From positions 65,741,001 to 65,805,000 of the forward strand of contig CM032228.1 of NCBI GenBank assembly GCA_019009955.1: DNA of 64,000 nt, read 5' to 3'. This DNA comes from Riptortus pedestris (Eukaryota; Arthropoda; Insecta; Hemiptera; Alydidae). Within the stretch, counting starts at the first letter, position 1, and each line of letters begins with the position of its first letter. The position numbers and the translations under genes are program-made. Below are positions 45,851 to 57,539 of the stretch, piece by piece. The notes beneath the pieces were generated by a model. It saw nothing but the letters and a program-made list of their open reading frames with translations, did no database searches and was not told the origin of the DNA.

Positions 45851-46727
45851 ACAGGGTGTTTGTGAAGTAGATAGACAAACTTCTACAGGTGTTTCTACTC
45901 ACCAAAAGAAACAAAATTGTTCATATGATGTATGTTCCTACTTCTAATAGTAGTGGAGAAAAACACGATTTTTTTTTATTTTTCAATTTATCTGTGTTTT
46001 ATACATAATATCAGATGTAGGAGAAAAATTATTGCTTTCAGATGCTTTCTGGCTATGTCATTTTTAAGGGCATTCTCTTTAATTGATTATAATTCTTGAA
46101 ATGTCAGTTTAACAAGAAATAGTTTTACAGAACCTGAAAAAAATTAAAATTAATTAAAAAAAACATTAATTTTGAAACCTCAAAAACCATCCTCTGAATT
46201 AACTTCGAACTTTTAGATTTTAAGGAAAACTTTTCCGGGTAATCTGCCGTCTAATCATACAATCCTATTCCGACGAGACTTCAATAAGTGTTGGGAAGCA
46301 GGACATTTATTTTAAAACCAACGTCACTCTATGGTTCACTTTTTCTTTCTTATTGTTATGATCCAAACAAATTCTTGCTAAAGAGCACAAACTGATTTTT
46401 TTCTAATTATTTATTATTATTCATAACTAAGAAACGTTCTTTTGCAAAAAAATAAAATAAAAAGAACCTATGGTTATACTTATAGCTTTCGGGAATAATA
46501 ATAATTCTTCCCCAAAACATAATAACCAATGAGAGTTAAGTGATCCAGCAAGTTAATTGGTTGGCCAACTTCTTCCAATCCACCTTCCAGGGCACAGTCT
46601 ATCCTGGCATTCCTTGACAGTCAGTCTGTTATGTGCTGGGTAACCAACATTTCAGGAATAATATAAATAATAATATTTTCGAAGAAAGTTTTTTGCTTCA
46701 GAAACCTAAGAAATATAATATCACTAG
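45851..46727. other. unassigned AT-rich sequence (probable intron)
   Basis: Nothing recognised. Confidence 0.35.
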
Positions 46728-47118
46728 CGGACCCGGCAGACGTTGTCCTGCATATTTCAAGCGATTAGGATATTAAATTTAATAATATTCAGTTTAAAAC
46801 AAAAGCTACTTTACTATATGTCGATTATACTTTGTTATACGACAAAAAGTGAATATAAGAAAATTTACTCTAAATAACAAAATAAACAACTTTTAACCTG
46901 TGCATATTTGCCGAAAAACCAATAGGAAACGAAATATCACTATTTTTAATTTTAGGCCTCCCTTACGACCCCAATCCTGCTCCATCTGCCGGGCTGATTT
47001 GTGAATATAAACTATCTAGGGCGTCACACAAACACATACAAAAAAATTCATTCAAATCGATCCAGCCGTTTAGGGGGAGTTCAGTGACAAACACACGTAC
47101 AGTAGAATTATATATATA
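46728..47118 (+). mobile_element. repeat family B copy, single unit
   Basis: 5' end ACTAGCGGACCCGGCAGACG (a widespread arthropod repeat start), one family B unit in reverse relative to 63.3-64.0 kb (GCCGAAAAACCAATAGGAAA, TTAGGCCTCCCTTACGACCC), then ATCGATCCAGCCGTTTAGGG and a TATATATATAAAGATT tail. RTE-like non-LTR 3' ends look like this; no coding sequence. Confidence 0.6.
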
Positions 47119-47185
47119 TAAAGATTTAATAATTGTGTCCATATATCATTATTATGTTAGAAAGTTTTAAAATGAGCTCTATTTA

Positions 47186-47330
47186 AAATTGTATATATAT
47201 ATATATATATATATAGGTTTGAACGAATCTCATTTTTGTCATCTCCATGGTAGAATCGATGAAAAATTGAGACATTTTTTCGAAAATCGCAAGATGAGTT
47301 CAACTTCATTTACTGATTTTATGTTTATCT
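47186..47330 (+). mobile_element. family A 3'-end fragment with TA core
   Basis: (TA)n, then TTTGAACGAATCTCATTTTT and a decayed 3' segment; the terminal hairpin is lost. Confidence 0.65.
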
Positions 47331-47341
47331 TGCTGTTTGGC

Positions 47342-47342
47342 C

Positions 47343-47385
<43 letters not shown>
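47342..47385. repeat. (CA)n microsatellite
   Basis: About 21 CA units. Confidence 0.95.
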
Positions 47386-47388
<3 letters not shown>

Positions 47389-47767
47389 CGGAGATGCCAC
47401 TTCCTAGCATTAGTGTTTTTTAGGCCTTCAGATATTGTCTATGGTTGTCACAACAACGGCTATTGTAAAGAACCGACCGCCTTTTCTCTTGAAAAAGTCT
47501 AGAAAGTGTAACCTGAGCAATTTTTATAACTTTCACTTAATTCTGTATTCTTCATTTTTACACATATGGCATATGTCGTAGTCCAGGATAAATAAGTACG
47601 AGTAGTTAGCCACAACTTAGTCGAGTGTCCTAGCTACGTCAAAGGGGCAAACGTGTCGCCATAGAATTTTGAATACAGAAACTAAATTATTGGAATTTTA
47701 TGTATTCTTAATAATATACATTAGCAACCCTAATTTCCTCTTTTCATTACAGAACATGTGAAATCTC
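47386..47767. other. unassigned sequence
   Basis: Nothing recognised. Confidence 0.35.
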
Positions 47768-47889
47768 TGTTTATAAGGGAACACTATTAAGGTTGAAATC
47801 ATGATGAGATTTTCGAAAATTTTCCTCATATGTCAATCGATTCTACCTGAGATATGACGAATATGAGATTCGTTAAAAAAAATATTTAT

Positions 47890-47942
<53 letters not shown>

Positions 47943-50115
47943 TCGTATATGCGTGGATTTACCCCTCTATCAGTCGCAATTTTTGTTTAATCCTTACAAG
48001 ACTGAATATGCCAGTATACACGTTATATATAAACTAAAGATCAAGTTCGTTAAAGGCTGACAAAGCTGAAGGGGGAGGGTGGTTTAGAGGAGAGAAATTG
48101 CCAATAACTATTGTTGTATACATATTTTCTCTATTATTAATATTAATCGCTAATAATGTTTTAGTTTTCAGCATTTGGTAAACCCCCACTCCTACTCGTG
48201 CCATATTAACAAAAAACTGTCATATCATGAACCACTTCATTCTAAGCTTAAATACCAAATATTTCTTTGAAGAGCTTTATAATGCGAGATACCTGCAAAT
48301 ACGTTTCATGCTGATGTTTCGAAAATGTTTACTTGATCTATGCCATACTCGATGTTTAATCATGTCAGTCAAAGCTAAAGATCATATTTGTTATTGGCTG
48401 AAGTCGGGATATAGTGGTGATTTAAAGGGGGGGAGGAAGTCGGGATATAGTGGTGATTTAAAGGGGGGGGGAGGAAGTCGGGATAAAGTGGTGATTTAAA
48501 GGGGGGGGGAATTAGGGAAATAGTGGTGATTTAAAGGGGGGGAAGTAGGGCTAAAGTGGGTAATTAAATGGGGGGGGATGAAGTCGGGAGATAGTGGTGA
48601 TTTAAAGGGGGGGAGTCGGAATATAGTGGTGATTTAAAGGGGGGAGAAGTCGGGATATAGTGGTGATTTAAAGGGGGGAGAGGAAGTCGGGATATAGTGG
48701 TGATTTAAAGGGGGGAGGAAGTCGGGATATAGTGGTGATTTAAAGGGGGGGAGCCGGGATATAGTGGTGATTTAAAGGGGGGGAGTCGGGATATAGTGGT
48801 GATTTAAAGGGAGGGGAGGAAGTCGGGATATAGTGGTGATTTAAAGGGGGGAGGAAGTCGGGATATAGTGGTGATTTAAGGGGGGGAGGAAGTAGTGATA
48901 TAGTGGTTATTAAAAGTGGGGGAAGTCGGGATATAGGGGTGACTTCAAGGGGGGAAGGAAGTCGGGAAATAGTGGTGATTTAAAGGGAGGGAAGTCGGGA
49001 TATAGTGGTGATTTAAAGGGGGGGGAAGTCGGGATATAGTGGTGATTTAAAGGGGGGAGAGGAAGTCGGGATATAGTAGTGATTTAAAGAGGGGAGGAAG
49101 TCGGGATATAGTGGTGATTTAAAGGGGGGAGAGGAAGTCGGGATATAGTGGTGATTTAAAGAGGGGAGGAAGTCGGGATATAGTGGTGATTTAAAGGGGG
49201 GAGGAAGTCGGGATATAGTGGTGATTTAAAGGGGGGGGAGCCGGGAGATAGTGGTGATTTAAAGAGGGCGGGGTGGAAGTCGGAATATATTGGTGATTTA
49301 AAGGGGGGGGGTAGGGATATAGTGGGGGTTTAGAGGGGGGGGGGGGAAGTCGGGATAAAGTGGTGATTTAAAGGGGGGGAGGAAGTCGGGATATAGTAGT
49401 GATGTAAAGGGGGGGGGAAGTCGGGATATAGTGGTGATTTAAATGGGAGGGGAAGTCAGGATATAGTGGGGATTTAAAGGGGGGTGAGGAAGTCGGGATA
49501 TAGTGGTGATTTAAAGGGGGGGGTGAGGAAGTCGGGATATAGTGGTGATTTAAAGGGGGGAGGAAGTCGGGATATAGTGGGGGTTTAAAGGGGGGGGGAG
49601 GAAGTAGGGATATAGTGGTGATTTAAAGGGGGGAGTCGGGATATAGTGGGGGTTTAAAGGGGGGGAGTCGGGATATAGTGGGGGTTTAAAGGAGAGGAGT
49701 CGGGATATAGTGGGGGTTTAAGGGGGGGAGGAAGTCGGGATATAGTGGGGGTTTAAAGGGGGGGAGTCGGGATATAATGGGGGTTTAAAGGGGGGGGGGA
49801 GGAAGTCGGGATATAGTGGAGGTTTAAAAGGGGGAAGGAAGTCGAAAATTCAAAATGTTTTCGTTATTATGAGTTGGAGCGTAAAGTGTTATTGGATCAA
49901 TATTGTTAAACTACAGTTATTATTCTATGCATTTTTCATAACTCAAATACTAATCGAGTTATTCGTACTTCCTTGTTTTCAGCCATCCGTAACCATTTCC
50001 CGACGCCATCTTCTACTCATTTATTTATGCATAGAAATTTGGAATATATTGTCATATGAGATTTCAAGTGTGTCATATGTGATTCCACCAGCACGTGGGA
50101 AATCTGCAAGACGGA
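47768..50115 (-). mobile_element. family A element, long form, swollen by an internal minisatellite
   Basis: Decayed 3' end at the left, TA core about 47896-47941, second module and linker to about 48390. A 1.45-kb tandem array follows, then the first module (TTCAAAATGTTTTCGTTATT). The 5' end is at the right (CACGTGGGAAATCTGC then AGACGGACTTTA). Confidence 0.75.
48400..49845. repeat. G-rich 33-38-bp minisatellite, about 40 units
   Basis: Unit GAAGTCGGGATATAGTGGTG then ATTTAAAGGGGGGGAG, varying mostly in G-run length. Units towards the right end read TGGGGGTTT instead of TGGTGATTT. The flanks and one unit together equal the family A segment GGCTGAAGTCGG...TTTAGAGGGG, so the array is an expansion of part of the transposon. 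Dense G runs could form quadruplexes. Confidence 0.9.
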
Positions 50116-50125
50116 CTTTATATTA

Positions 50126-50262
50126 GCAGATTTCCCTTAAGGGAAATCAGCTATTGAGGTCGTACTCATAACGCGAGTTTTGAAAAATTCCCTCAAATGT
50201 CCATCGATCCTACCCAGGAGATGACGAAAATGAGGTCCATTCAGAATTGTATATATATATAA
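50126..50262 (-). mobile_element. family A 3'-end fragment, adjacent to the previous copy
   Basis: TTAGCAGATTTCCCTTAAGG is an intact 3' hairpin, ending at a short (TA)n at about 50250. Only ~10 bp separate it from the 5' end of the preceding copy, so the two lie head to tail. Confidence 0.75.
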
Positions 50263-50529
50263 ATAAATAATTCCCTTCATGGAAGGTGACTGGCATGGTG
50301 TTAAATGGGTGAATCTCTGTTTAGAGTAATCTATACTTCTCAAAAATGAATAGGGATATTGGCTGTTTTGTGGTATTCATGGGGCCTAGCATTTTTGTTT
50401 TTTTTTAATTATAAATATCATTAATATTTATTAGAAATTATTGTCTTTTTCCCCCATGAAAAGGGCTTCTCTCATATCCCAACTTTGCCTACTAGAAAAT
50501 AATAATGAAAGTCTGTGAGGCATTGGCAG
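50263..50529. other. unassigned sequence
   Basis: Nothing recognised. Confidence 0.35.
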
Positions 50530-51238
50530 GATCAACTAAGCAGATTTCGCTCGGAACTCGCCTGTGATCGAATCTCACCACATATTCTTTATTTATAGGT
50601 AAAAAAACAGATAAGCGCGTAGAAGGGGGTAGAGGTTACTGAAGGCTGTAAACAAGAAATTACTAGTAACTCGCTTAAGACTTGAGTTACGCAAACACAG
50701 AAGAACAATTCTAGAACATCGAAAGTCAAGATTGGTTCTATAACATTTTACTATTCGTCTCCTTATAAAGAAAATATTGAATTTTCGTATCCCCCTCTCT
50801 AAACCCCCTTTATTAGCAAATATGATATTTATTGCTGACTGAAACTATTAAATATCCAGTGTGGTGTAGATAAAATAACCATTTTCGACTGACGAACGAA
50901 AAATCTGAATTGATAACATCATCTCACAACGTATTTGCAATGTATCTAACAAAGTAGAAGTTCAATGAACATCATATTTGGTATTCTACCTTTGAATAAT
51001 GTGCCTAAAGATATAACAGCTTATTGCTAATATGACCCTAGTAGGAATGGGGGTTTACTGAATGCTGAAAACTAAAAAGTTCAACTAACTCGGTTAATAT
51101 TCATTATATAGAAAATATGTATATAACAACATTTATAGTACATTTAATTAACAATAATATTTGTTTTATACAATGTTCTGGCCCGACTTATAATAACGGA
51201 GATATTTCGAATTTTCGAAATTCCCCTGTATTATTGAA
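50530..51238 (+). mobile_element. family A element, long form, ends damaged
   Basis: AACTAAGCAGATTTCGCTCG marks the start just inside the 5' hairpin. Both modules follow (AAGAAATTACTAGTAACTCG; AACTCGGTTAATATTCATTA) up to TAATAACGGAGATATTTCGA. Confidence 0.7.
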
Positions 51239-51242
51239 ATAT

Positions 51243-51700
51243 CAAGTTCGTTAACGGATAAAATCGGACCAGTGGCAGGGGGAGCTTAGAATGGGATTTT
51301 CGAAAATTCGAAATATCTCCATTATTATACGTGGGATCGAAAAATAGAATACAATCAATCTTATTGCAACTTAAATGGACTATAAATATTGTTATATATA
51401 TTTATTCTCTATCTTGAATATGAACCGAGATATTTGCATTTTTCAGTTTCCAGCCTACAGCAAACCCCACTTCTACTCATGTCACATAAGCAATACTCTG
51501 TTGTGTTATTGACCACTTTATTTGAAGCCTAAATAACAAATATTGTTTTCAAGAGACCTTTATTATACGAGATACATGCAAATATGCTTTTTTGATCCCC
51601 CTTCCCCGTATTTAGTTCTTGGACTTCTAAAATTTGTGTGATTGAGATAAAAATTATTCTGATTCACTATAAATTACAGTAGTATTAAATATCTGGAAAT
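51243..51700 (-). mobile_element. family A element, long form, inverted against the previous copy
   Basis: Second module and linker in reverse orientation (AAATATCTCCATTATTATAC; TGAATATGAACCGAGATATT; GAGATACATGCAAATATGC). With the copy ending at 51238 it makes a large head-on inverted pair. Confidence 0.7.
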
Positions 51701-51718
51701 ATTTGTATGTTTGCTACC

Positions 51719-51760
51719 ACCTGATGATGGCACGTTAGTGCTTCGAAGGCTTCCAGTTAT
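51719..51760 (+). ncRNA. hammerhead-like/retroelement end motif, degenerate
   Basis: CTGATGA at 51721, then T, GGCAC...GTGC stem, then CGAAGGC in place of the GAAA box. It is too degenerate to predict activity. Confidence 0.12.
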
Positions 51761-52068
51761 TAAGACCTGCTTCCCAGATCAACACTCCCACATCCAGCAA
51801 CATACGAATTACATTGTAAATAGTTTTCAATAAAGTTAGCATATTATATTCAAGTATATTTCAGTAATTGTTTTTATTTCCGTTGAAGAATATTTCTATC
51901 TATCTGTCCAGCTATGAGAGGTTGACAAACCTGTTTGATTAGAATTCAGAGGCTTTTGGTTGGGAGGTTATTAAAATTGACTGAAATATTTCTCATTGCT
52001 GTTTGTATGCATATATTCACTTAATATTCACGGTGGTGTTACCAGTATTTAGATTTATCTATTGTAAA
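51761..52068. other. unassigned sequence
   Basis: Nothing recognised. Confidence 0.35.
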
Positions 52069-52122
52069 ACCTCCCAAGGGGAAATCTGCTTAGTTTACGC
52101 AGCCCCTGCGTGTCGGACTTTA
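52069..52122 (-). mobile_element. family A 5' terminus only
   Basis: GGGGAAATCTGCTTAGTTTA, then the hairpin ACGCAGCCCCTGCGT and GTCGGACTTTA. Confidence 0.75.
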
Positions 52123-52532
52123 TAGAGGCTAAATGGAGTGCAGAGGCCGGCTGCGACGGGGTACTTCCTCTTTCCAAAGGACTATATGGCCGAAACTAAT
52201 CAGGAACGGAAGTTAGGTAGATCTATTTGTCTGGTTCATAGAAAGGCCGAGGGAGAGGGTTTCGTTCCTTTTAATCCCCTTCCTCAGTGCAATTAAAGTC
52301 TCGGAGGAGATTGGAAGAAGTGACCCCTCCAATGCAGCAATAGGGGATGTTCTGCCTTTGTCGGCGCTAATCCTAGTCTGCCGTTAGCCGGGATTTACAC
52401 CCGCACTCTTCCCTCCTATCGCACAGATAAATAGCGTTCCCGCCAAATCCTACCCGCCTTTATCCTATTCTTCACAACCAATAGGCATCCTCAAACGAAG
52501 CATCCTAGTAAAACTGTGCTCTGGAGAAAAGG
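52123..52532. other. GC-richer unique spacer between two divergent family A 5' ends
   Basis: About 410 bp of unique sequence, GC-richer than average, no convincing frame. It is bounded on both sides by family A 5' termini pointing outward. Confidence 0.5.
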
Positions 52533-52585
52533 CAGTCACGCAGGGGCTGCGTAAACTAAGCAGATTTCCCAAGCGAAGGCTTAAA
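52533..52585 (+). mobile_element. family A 5' terminus only
   Basis: GTCACGCAGGGGCTGCGTAA then ACTAAGCAGATTTCCC; similarity is lost soon after. Confidence 0.75.
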
Positions 52586-52792
52586 ATAACTAAATCTACA
52601 TACTGGCAACAGCACCTTCAATAAATCAAAACGGTAATGAGAAAACTCAGTCAATTTACAAGATAATAACCTCTACAATGGAAAGCGTCAGAATCGTAAA
52701 CCGAAAGGCTAGCCAACCTTCCAAAAATGAATAAATAGATAGAACAAAAACAATTAATGTAACTTAGTAATTTTATTGAAAATATTGAACTA

Positions 52793-53022
52793 TTGTCACA
52801 CCTGTCGGTGGAAACCGTCGCCACTGGCTGATGAGTAGGTTTTATGCGTCTGTTCTCAACCTAATTCGGTGAACAGGCGCATAATACCTACTGACTAACG
52901 GACAACTGACTCAGTACAACTTTTAACGGGTTTGAAGATAGTGCCTTCGCATGGAAAGCGCTTGCCAACTGTACTCCATCATCAGCCAGTGACGACGGTC
53001 TTCACCGACAGGTATGACAACA
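52793..53022. mobile_element. MITE-like element with nested palindromes
   Basis: Outer arms of ~40 bp: GTCACACCTGTCGGTGGAAA... at 52795 and, inverted, GTCATACCTGTCGGTGAAGA..., both ending in CACTGGCTGATGA. Inside the left arm lies a second hairpin at 52835-52891 (arm GTAGGTTTTATGCGTCTGTT). It has no coding capacity. The inverted right arm continues CTGATGATGGAG and later GCGAAGGCAC, resembling the retroelement end motif at 51.7 kb. Confidence 0.7.
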
Positions 53023-53059
53023 GTATCATTTATACTGGCGGTTCTAAACCTTCATTTCA

Positions 53060-53690
53060 TTTACAATACTAAACTATTTACTATAGCCAGTGCTGTAATT
53101 TATAATGAATCATTACATTTTTCTCAATCGCACAAATTTTAGTAGTCCAAGAAATAATGAAGAGGGGTATCAACTGAACGTATTTGCATATACCTTACAA
53201 AGAAAAAGTTCAATGAAAAGAATATTTGTCATTTAATCATGTAATGAAGTGGTTCCATGATATAACAGCTTATGAGGTCATGTCTTATTTCATAATCTGC
53301 GCTTATTCGGCGTTAAGAAGCCTATGCAAACAAAAGTTACACATGAGATGCTTATTAATTCAGTTACCATTAGTATGAATATGAGAGTTAACAGAAACGT
53401 GAGAAAACTATATGAATATCTGGGTTAATATTTAAGTTAAACTAAATATGTATGGGACAACGAGTGCAGTATATTACACTCTTAATAAATATTTTATATA
53501 AAATAATTGCTGACCTCATAAATAATATCGAAGTTGTAAATAATTTAGTATTTAGTCCATCTAATCCCCAAGCCTAATCCTTTTCCCCATTAATAAATTT
53601 CTATTGTATTTGATATGTATTCATTAAATCTCAAGTATGGTATTGATCAAATGAAAATGGAGGCTACTAGTGTAAAGAATCATTACTATT
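53060..53690 (+). mobile_element. family A internal fragment (linker and second module)
   Basis: Shares TTTAGTAGTCCAAGAAATAA, GTATTTGCATATACC and GTGGTTCCATGATATAACAG with the copy at 58.6-59.2 kb. Diverged; no ends. Confidence 0.55.
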
Positions 53691-53919
53691 AAATTTAACG
53701 AATTTTATACTCCACTATTGTTTTTCTTGTGAATGTTTCTCAACTTGAATATTAAGCGAATTATATGTATTTTATTGTTTCAGCCTCCAGTGAACCTCCA
53801 ATCTTCGGACTTTTGTTTTGAGTAACTGAAACACTTAATATCTTATGGTGAGATTATATTTTAATTCCTGTTTAAGTAGGCCTCTTAGGAGCTATGTAGA
53901 TAATTGGTGGTGAGATGAG
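53691..53919. other. unassigned AT-rich sequence
   Basis: Nothing recognised. Confidence 0.3.
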
Positions 53920-53985
53920 GTCACCGGGGTGTCCTTTCAAACAGAGAGAAACCTGCTAAGTTTACGCAGCCACGGACGGAATTTT
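53920..53985 (-). mobile_element. family A 5' terminus fragment
   Basis: AACCTGCTAAGTTTACGCAG then CCACGGACGGAA; the hairpin is partly deleted. Confidence 0.55.
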
Positions 53986-55361
53986 TATAATCAACTGAAC
54001 TTAGAAGTTGGTATTGCCCCCTAATTTTAAACGTCAAGAATTTTTCTTGGATTAAAGGTTTCAGTAAAAGGCCCTTCACTCAACCTTAAAAATGGACCGC
54101 TACTTCAGGGAGGTTCAAAGGTATTGGCGCACGTGGGAAATCTGCTGCATGATCGACTTCTTTTTTTGTTGTGGACCGTGTAACCATGATGACTTCCTGA
54201 CAAAATAAATATGATTTCTTGGAGTATTTGGAATTCCGACTTACAATAACATTAATAGGTTTTTTGAAGCATGATTACTTTGCTGTGTACTTAGAATTTG
54301 TTGCCAAGAATAAATGGATAAAACTGACAATAAATCCGGATTGTAACGCAAGAGCCTATTTTATCATTTATTTTTAAATGTTGTAATCAAGCTTAATAAT
54401 AGGGCCTTTAACTGATTAAATTATTTGAGTCATAATCATTCAGGCCGTAGAACTTGTATTGATCGATATTCAAGGAGAAACACGATTGCGGCATCTTGAA
54501 CTTCAGTAGAAGAAAGTGATGGAGATATTGTCGTCTTAGAATAAAATATATCAATTAAGGATGCACGTTGAAAACACTGATATTGACAGAATAAAAAACC
54601 TTTTTAAGTAAATAAAAAGTACACCAGAACCATTAAAAAAGTTAATTCTTAAAGAAATTCACATTTTACAAGGCTAACCTGTTCAAAGCGACCCTAATAG
54701 TGAATGGTATGAACAAGTGGGTAGAGAGAATGATTGAATGAGAAGAAAATGGAGACATTCATGATTCTAGGGATGTTTTTATCAATTCATAAAGAAATTC
54801 ATGGCTATGGTCCAAGCCAGCTTAGAGGCACGATATATCCACTAGTTGCTTAGCCCCAGTCAAATAATTCAAGAGAAAATTACCCTATGCCCATATTTCG
54901 TTTAAAAACATCTGATTTTTGTTTTTTTATATATATGCATTCGAAGGAAGCGATCTCCAGAGAGGGATGCAACAGATAGCAAATGAAAAGTGTCAAGTTC
55001 CATTTTTTGAATAGAGAATCGACCCTACCGAATCATTACCTTATTATTTCAAATGCGTATGTTACTCTTTCAATGGAATTTCAGCCGAGCACATAACAAT
55101 ATGACATTAAAAAGTTCAAAGGAATTAATTACCCCCCCCCCATGTGGGTAGGTTGGATATTTACAATTTCTTCTTGTATTTAGAGGTGTAATGCTAAGAT
55201 ATTTAGCTATGTTTATCTCTCATCAGAGGAAATGGGACCAGCTATGCCTAACTGGTGGCTATTCGGGTGAGTTAATATGATCATAAAAAGAAACACATAA
55301 GAACATTGGTAATGATTAATATGCATTTGTATGAATAGGCTACGCCCTATATATATTTGCT
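53986..55361. other. unassigned sequence
   Basis: No gene recognised. A stray CACGTGGGAAATCTGCTGCA at 54131 is another decayed family A 5' end. A poly(C) run lies at 55132. Confidence 0.4.
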
Positions 55362-56190
55362 TGTTAACACTCTAGCGGTCTCAATTTTTTTTACTTTTGC
55401 CTAAAAATATTTAAACGTTTCATGTCAAAATAAAGATGAAGTCCGTCTACGGCTGCAATCGAACAAGTTAGAGGGGAGGAATTTTGAAAATTCGAAATAT
55501 CTCCGTTATTATACGTCGGATTGAAAAAGTGTATAGAACCTATCTTATTTCAAATGTTAATGTTCCGTAAATGTTGTAATATATGTTTTTTCAGTGTCTT
55601 AATGATTGTATTTTTTTTTTAGTTTTCAGCCTTCAGTAAATCCCCACTTATCTCATGGCATATCAATAATAAGCTGTTATATCATGAAGCACTTTAGTCG
55701 AAGCTGAAATACCGAATATCGTCTTATTGAACTTTTAATGTGTCACAAAAATTCAAATACTTAGTGTAATGACGTTATCACTTATGATCTTCCAGCCTTG
55801 ACACAAAAATATATATTTGATGTATATCATATCAATATTTAACCGTTTAAATTAAACGTTCATATACATTAATGGGTGAACTAGCACGAGAAATGAGGGG
55901 GGGGGTGAGTGGAGGGGTTTCAAAATTCCAATGTTCATTATGATTCAGTTCAAAAATTTTATAGAACTTTGTTTAGCAATTAATACTATACGATTGTTAT
56001 TCTATACAACTATTCGTAACTCAGGCATTGAGTGAGTTATTAGTAGTTTCTTGTTTTCAGACATCAGCAAACCCACACTTCTACTATTTTTACTTAGAAA
56101 TAGAGCAGATATGGTGAGATGAGATGAATAGTCATACTAGCACTTGGGAAATCTGTTTAGTTTATGCGGCCCCAGTGTGACGGACGTTTA
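55362..56190 (-). mobile_element. family A element, long form, broken at the TA core
   Basis: Begins right at the TTGTTAACACTCTAGCGGTC block next to a short ATATAT. Then come the second module, the linker (TGACGTTATCACTTA), the first module (GGGGGGGGGTGAGTGGAGGG) and the 5' end at the right (TATGCGGCCCCAGTGTGACG). It shows the module order of the long form clearly. Confidence 0.75.
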
Positions 56191-56529
56191 ATTTTTATAT
56201 TGTTCACTAACTTTCGTTTCTGTTTTTCCTCGATTTAAACACAAATGCTACACAATAGAAACAACGTGAGTGATGATACGGAGGGGTGAGGTCGTAATAA
56301 ATGAATCACCTTTTGGCAAACCTAGTTCCCCGTTTTACGATTATATTTGGAGATTCGTGACCGTGAAGGGAAAGACAATCCTGGTATTAGAAGGGTTCTG
56401 ATGAAAAGAAACCTGTGGTCGTCAGAATGGGCTCAGTTAATCCATCTAAGCTTAGCAGCACAATGGAAGTAGGAAATAAGAAGTAGGTGGAATAACCTTT
56501 CGTTTAATTGTAATTATGTAATATATAAA
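56191..56529. other. unassigned sequence
   Basis: Nothing recognised. Confidence 0.35.
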
Positions 56530-56705
56530 AGAACTTATCTAGAGTGGCGAGTTCGATACTCGCGTGGGCAATACGAATTGATTTAGTGACAAACTTATTA
56601 AATACAATCCTTAGTCTAAACCTGGCTAGAAAAGGATGGTAACCTGTAGATAACCCGTCCCAATTAGCTGTAGTAGCAAAAAATGGACGTTAATAAATAA
56701 TAAAA
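56530..56705 (+). mobile_element. tRNA-derived SINE copy, 5'-truncated
   Basis: Starts within the tRNA-like part (GCGAGTTCGATACTCGCGTG), followed by body and tail (AATGGACGTTAATAAATAATAA). Confidence 0.7.
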
Positions 56706-57059
56706 GAACATGTTATTTTAAAATAACCTCATTTGCTCAGCTATGCCGGTACCTTTAATAACAGAATTTGCATCCCGATATGTAGCGAAGGTATAGTAAT
56801 GAAGCGTTATATTTACTTATTTATTTATTTAAATAAGTTCCGCAACTCCGGCGATCCACTCATTAATTAAGTTAGAGCACTCAAAAACAGCAAAAAATCA
56901 AAAGAAAAGAAATGAACGTTGGGAAAACAGGGATTCCTGAAACAGTTTATTGACAAAAAAAATGAGTTTCCGGATTAGGTGTATTTCGTGACGCGAGACT
57001 AGTTCCGTTTGTTGACGGACTCTCTAAATATTCCTTACCCAAATATATATACATATATA
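56706..57059. other. unassigned AT-rich sequence
   Basis: Nothing recognised. Confidence 0.35.
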
Positions 57060-57454
57060 TATGTTTGTCTACTAACACTCTGGCAGTCGCAATTTTTGTT
57101 TAATCGTCACCAAACTCGGTATTTAATCGTTTTATGTAAAAAAAAAAAAAAATATCAAGTTCGTTAACGGCTGAAATCGGACCAGTGGGAGGGGGAATTA
57201 CGAATATCCGAAATATCTCCGTTACTATACGTCGGATCGAAAAATTGCATAGAACCAATCTTATTGCAATATAAATATTTTTATATACATTTATTCTCTA
57301 TCTTGAATATTAACCGAGATATTTGCATTTTTATTAAGTGTAACGGGGAGCTATGGTCGCTGCTAATCGTTCCCGCCAAAAGCATATGGAGATTTCTCTA
57401 TTGTAAAACTTTACATGTGAAATGTGATTAGTTTACGCAGCCCCGCGTGTCCGA
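57060..57454 (-). mobile_element. family A element, short form, broken at the TA core
   Basis: From the short (TA)n and CACTCTGGCAGTCGCAATTT to the 5' end GCAGCCCCGCGTGTCCGACT. The 3' segment is missing. Confidence 0.75.
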
Positions 57455-57539
57455 CTTTTTTTACTTACCGTCACAATTTTGAGTATTCATTTGAATAACT
57501 TAATGGTTACTCAGCAAAATAACATCTAATATATATATA

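Noticed and set aside
48400..49845. CRISPR-like array
   Set aside because: Units are contiguous without unique spacers and come from a transposon segment; the context is eukaryotic.
52795..52900. Complete hammerhead ribozyme starting at GGCTGATGAGTAGG
   Set aside because: After the long stem there is no GAAA box, so the catalytic core cannot form.
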